Assembly (NCBI GenBank): GCA_017501665.1
Contig: JAFVWM010000038.1
Location: forward strand, 133,252-197,251
Origin: Alphaproteobacteria bacterium
Lineage (GTDB): Bacteria; Pseudomonadota; Alphaproteobacteria; RF32; CAG-239
Direction of reading: 5' to 3'
DNA length: 64,000 bases
Shown here one piece after another: positions 61,425 through 64,000 of the stretch. Below the pieces are notes generated by a model, which saw nothing but the letters and a program-made list of their open reading frames with translations, searched no databases and had not been told where the DNA came from. Position 1 is the first letter of the stretch, and each line of letters starts with the position of its first letter. Made by a program: the position numbers and the translations under genes.

Positions 61425-61970
61425 ATGAAAAGATGTTTTTGGTGTAATGAAAAAAATACTTTTTATGTGAAATATCATGATGAGGAGTGGGGAAAACCTC
61501 GTTTTGATGATAAATATTTGTTTGAAATGTTGCTTTTGGAAGGTTTTCAGGCAGGTTTATCTTGGGAATGTGTTTTAAATAAAAGAGAATATTTCAGAAA
61601 GGCATTTGATAAATTTAACTATAAAAAAATTGCTTTGTATAGTGATAAAAAAATTGATGAATTAATGCAAAATAAGAACATTATCAGAAACAAGCTTAAA
61701 ATTAAGGCATCAATTATAAATGCGCAGATTTTTGTAAAAATTATTGACGAAAAAGGAAGTTTTTTTAATTATTTAAGATGTTTTTGGGATGGAAAAATTA
61801 TTTTTGAAAACAATCGAACGACTTCGAAGCTGTCTGACATAATTTCTAAAGATCTACAAAAAAAAGGAATGAAATTTGTCGGATCAACGATAATTTATTC
61901 CTATTTGCAGGCAATAGGGATTATAAATTCTCATGATGACGACTGTTTTTTGTTTGAAAAACGGTTATAG
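61425..61970 (+). CDS. tag: DNA-3-methyladenine glycosylase I
   Basis: This 181-aa HhH-GPD enzyme removes 3-methyladenine from DNA. It has the Tag hallmark opening KRCFWCNEKNTFYVKYHDEE, then WGKPRFDDKYLFEMLLLEGF with the catalytic Glu, and GLSWECVLNKRE. The metal-binding Cys at the N-terminus (RCFWC) is present. The C-terminal His-Cys set is replaced by SHDDDCFLFEKRL, so zinc binding could differ slightly. The start at 61425 was chosen over the longer frame because it yields the canonical N-terminus. The 3' end overlaps the convergent polymerase gene by six bases. Confidence 0.9.
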   Translation: MKRCFWCNEKNTFYVKYHDEEWGKPRFDDKYLFEMLLLEGFQAGLSWECVLNKREYFRKAFDKFNYKKIALYSDKKIDELMQNKNIIRNKLKIKASIINAQIFVKIIDEKGSFFNYLRCFWDGKIIFENNRTTSKLSDIISKDLQKKGMKFVGSTIIYSYLQAIGIINSHDDDCFLFEKRL

Positions 61971-63125
61971 GCCGATTTTGATAATGTTTTTGCCGAATTT
62001 TTGTTCCAAATCATCTAAAATGCGAGATAATTTATCATCATCTTGTTTTAGGTTATCAAACAAGGATTGTTGGATGTCGTGATTATAGCTGAGTTGACGA
62101 AGTTCGACACCAATACTGCGATATAATAAATTAGGACGATATAAGCGGTTTAATAACAATGTTGCTTGTTTGCGAAGTTTGAGTTCGGCGTTTGTCGATG
62201 TTTCAAGTTTTGCAAATAAAGATGTTGTGTTAAAGTCTTTGGTGCGTAGAATAATACCTATTTCCGAACAAAAACCGTTCCATGAACGTAGTTTTTGGGA
62301 AGCATTATGGGTATGAAACAAAAGTTGTGAATGTAAAAATTCGAGATTATCGGTAAAATCTTCAAAAGATTTGGTGTCTTGAATCGATTGAGGCGCTTTT
62401 TCCAAGGAGTTAACCGGTGAAACGGTAATGCCGGAAAGTTCAAGCTTCAGATTAAATCCGTTAATGCCTAAAACTTTTTTTATCCAAGCATTATCTTTAT
62501 TTATAAAATCTTTTATGGTAAATATTCCGTTGAATTTTAATGCTTTTGCGTTTTGTGAGCCGATGCCGCAAATATCTTCAATATTTTCATTGCCGATTGT
62601 TTCTAAAATTTTATCGGGGCGGATTACAAAAATACCTCCGGTCGTTTTTGCTTTGTCACTGGCAAGTTTGGCTAAAATTTTTGATGAACTTAGACCGATG
62701 GAAACAGGAATAGATGTTTTATCAAGGATGGTTTGGCGAATTTTGGTTATTATGTCGGTGTAGGTTGTTTTGTAAACTTTATTCAATCCGGTTAGGTCGA
62801 TATAGGCTTCATCAACGGATACTACTTCGACATCGGGACTAAAGTTTTTTATAACAGACATTACCTGCTTGGATATTTCGTTATAACGATAATGGTGCGC
62901 CGGTATGCAAATAACTTTAGGATGTGAATTTTTTATTTGAAAATAAGGGGCTCCCATTTTTACACCCAAGGCTTTTGCTTCTTTGGAACGAGATATGATA
63001 ATACCTTTATTGTTTTTTGAGGTCATAACACAAACGGGTTTGCCTTGCAAAGAAGGGTTGTCAACTTTTTCGCAAGATACAAAAAACGAGTCACAATCAA
63101 TAAGTGCTATAATTTGTTGTTTCAT
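61965..63125 (-). CDS. Y-family DNA polymerase, UmuC-like
   Basis: This 386-aa translesion polymerase has catalytic acidic residues in IALIDCDSFFVSCEKVDNPS (motif I) and VEVVSVDEAYIDLTGL (motif III). The IISRSKEAKALGVKMGAPYF block is the UmuC type rather than DinB. Helix-hairpin-helix is in IEDICGIGSQNAKALKFNGI. Near the C-terminus QQSLFD fits the beta-clamp binding motif. No umuD-like gene is in the window, so it may work alone or with a distant partner. Together with tag it suggests an alkylation/translesion repair pair. There is no strong ribosome site. Confidence 0.9.
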   Translation of the reverse strand: MKQQIIALIDCDSFFVSCEKVDNPSLQGKPVCVMTSKNNKGIIISRSKEAKALGVKMGAPYFQIKNSHPKVICIPAHHYRYNEISKQVMSVIKNFSPDVEVVSVDEAYIDLTGLNKVYKTTYTDIITKIRQTILDKTSIPVSIGLSSSKILAKLASDKAKTTGGIFVIRPDKILETIGNENIEDICGIGSQNAKALKFNGIFTIKDFINKDNAWIKKVLGINGFNLKLELSGITVSPVNSLEKAPQSIQDTKSFEDFTDNLEFLHSQLLFHTHNASQKLRSWNGFCSEIGIILRTKDFNTTSLFAKLETSTNAELKLRKQATLLLNRLYRPNLLYRSIGVELRQLSYNHDIQQSLFDNLKQDDDKLSRILDDLEQKFGKNIIKIGL

Positions 63126-63243
63126 TTTATTTTTTTTGAGTTCGTGTTTTGTTCTATTGTATCAATGGTAATATAAATGTCAATACAACTAAATGATTTG
63201 ACTTTGAGATTATTTGGTAATAGTGTTTTATCAAAGGTGTTGT

Positions 63244-63939
63244 ATGAAGTCAGGTAAGCTTTCAATAAATTCGGATTTATTAAAAATCATAGCATTGTTG
63301 CTTATGACATTAGATCATATTGCAAAAATATTTCCTGAAGTTCCGTTTGCAGATGTTTTTAATATTTTAGGGCGATTTTCGTTTTCGCTGTTTGCATTTA
63401 TTTTGATGTATCATCTCTACAGTTTGCAAATTTATAAAAAATATTTACTGAGATTGGGAATATGGAGTGCTGTTACCTATTTGGTAATGTTGCCGTTTTA
63501 TTATTATGGTGCAAATATGAGCGGAGTGCCGTTTAATATTTTATTTTTATTTTTTGCAAGTGTGTTAGCGTTGGCTTTGGAAGATTTTGGTAAGAAAAAG
63601 ATAAAAAATAAGTTTTTTAAAAGATTGTTTATTTTGTCGGCATATTGTTTTTGTTTGTTATTGGTTTGCCGAATTTCGATATTTGCTTTTATTTATGTTG
63701 TGTTGATATATCACTTTTTTAAAAAACCGACAATTTTTTGTGTGGTAATGACTTTGTTATTCGGGTTTATTACAAATTTGGGCGGTTTTATGGGATGTGT
63801 TGCTATGGTTGCAACTTTGATTGCTATGAGTATTGATTATAACGCAAAACAGAAAAGAATAATAAGAGGGTGGTATTTGTTTTATTTATACTACCCTCTG
63901 CATTTGGTTTTGTTATTATTGCTTAAAATGTATATTTGA
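63244..63939 (+). CDS. TraX family membrane protein
   Basis: This 231-aa protein has seven or so membrane segments. The TraX signature is at the N-terminus: INSDLLKIIALLLMTLDHIA then the conserved ILGRFSFSLFAFILMYHL. The C-terminal RGWYLFYLYYPLHLVLLLLL is the typical PLH box. The family comprises acyltransferase-like proteins; F-plasmid TraX acetylates pilin, and chromosomal members may acetylate surface sugars or other substrates. The start at 63244 follows AAGGTG; the upstream ATG is weaker. Confidence 0.88.
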   Translation: MKSGKLSINSDLLKIIALLLMTLDHIAKIFPEVPFADVFNILGRFSFSLFAFILMYHLYSLQIYKKYLLRLGIWSAVTYLVMLPFYYYGANMSGVPFNILFLFFASVLALALEDFGKKKIKNKFFKRLFILSAYCFCLLLVCRISIFAFIYVVLIYHFFKKPTIFCVVMTLLFGFITNLGGFMGCVAMVATLIAMSIDYNAKQKRIIRGWYLFYLYYPLHLVLLLLLKMYI

Positions 63940-63973
63940 TAATATATTGCCTATTGATTTAAGGTATTTATAC

Positions 63974-64000
63974 TTATTCATCACCTATACGCAGAGCCTC
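63974..64000 (-). CDS. Partial 3' end of a gene cut by the window edge
   Basis: Minus-strand reading from the window end gives EALRIGDE and then a stop TAA, followed by a plausible AT-rich tail. It is too short to identify. It is reported only because the frame is open to the edge. Confidence 0.3.
   Translation of the reverse strand, partial: EALRIGDE

Overview
This is an AT-rich bacterial window. It looks like an uncultured, probably host-associated alphaproteobacterium. The right-hand half carries ordinary chromosomal genes: RpoH with its RpoH-box, HtpG, GroES-GroEL, TypA, LemA with a DUF3137 protein, a PfkB-family kinase, a bacterial ferredoxin, a prepilin peptidase, a CNNM/CBS transporter, TagA glycosylase, a Y-family polymerase and TraX. 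DUF3768 and the RpoH/GroESL layout are typical of Alphaproteobacteria. The taxonomic call is inference, because the window holds no rRNA gene.

Layout. (1) 1-5.5 kb is accessory DNA: two small membrane proteins, an unknown 279-aa protein, an AAA/DUF4143 ATPase, long dispersed repeats and gene remnants. (2) 5.5-16.1 kb is a surface-polysaccharide operon. It starts with a degenerate serine-recombinase-like protein and continues through tightly overlapping glycosyltransferases, a UDP-glucuronate-4-epimerase-like enzyme, DUF616, RgpF-like and TupA-like ATP-grasp proteins. One very large glycosyltransferase gene is interrupted by a single in-frame TGA. Many of these proteins share a short basic LFG/LGI tail motif. 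(3) 16.5-21.3 kb is a single 1600-aa secreted protein: VIT domain, vWA-like domain, TPR-like region, DUF2135-like region and 13 Cys-rich repeats. (4) 21.3-38.3 kb is a repeat-rich mobile and defence island. It holds an SMC-like ATPase with a zinc-hook CPYC and a possible RloC/PrrC-type nuclease tail, a large serine recombinase, a probable restriction-modification system with C5 and N6A methyltransferases, a second large C5 methyltransferase, an HUH-type Rep-like protein, small phage-like genes and a double-HTH protein. It ends at a tRNA-Gln(UUG). The last 19 nt of that tRNA recur three times in the same orientation at the left side of the island (21.6, 22.45 and 22.63 kb), which makes them candidate attachment sites or tRNA-derived repeats. 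(5) 38.5-64 kb is mostly core chromosome with well-formed intrinsic terminators between genes.

How the genes fit together. The polysaccharide genes form one transcription and translation unit, with ATGA overlaps, that probably builds a capsule or O-antigen. The island genes look like DNA-modification and defence cargo on an integrated element. In the core, htpG and groESL share a CTTG-N20-TAACTA element at identical spacing. This is a good candidate for the promoter read by the RpoH encoded at 45.2-46.1 kb.

The strongest leads for new biology are the Cys-repeat VIT/vWA protein, the recombinase-derived leader gene of the polysaccharide operon, the tRNA-3'-end repeat system bounding the defence island, and the RloC-like ATPase.
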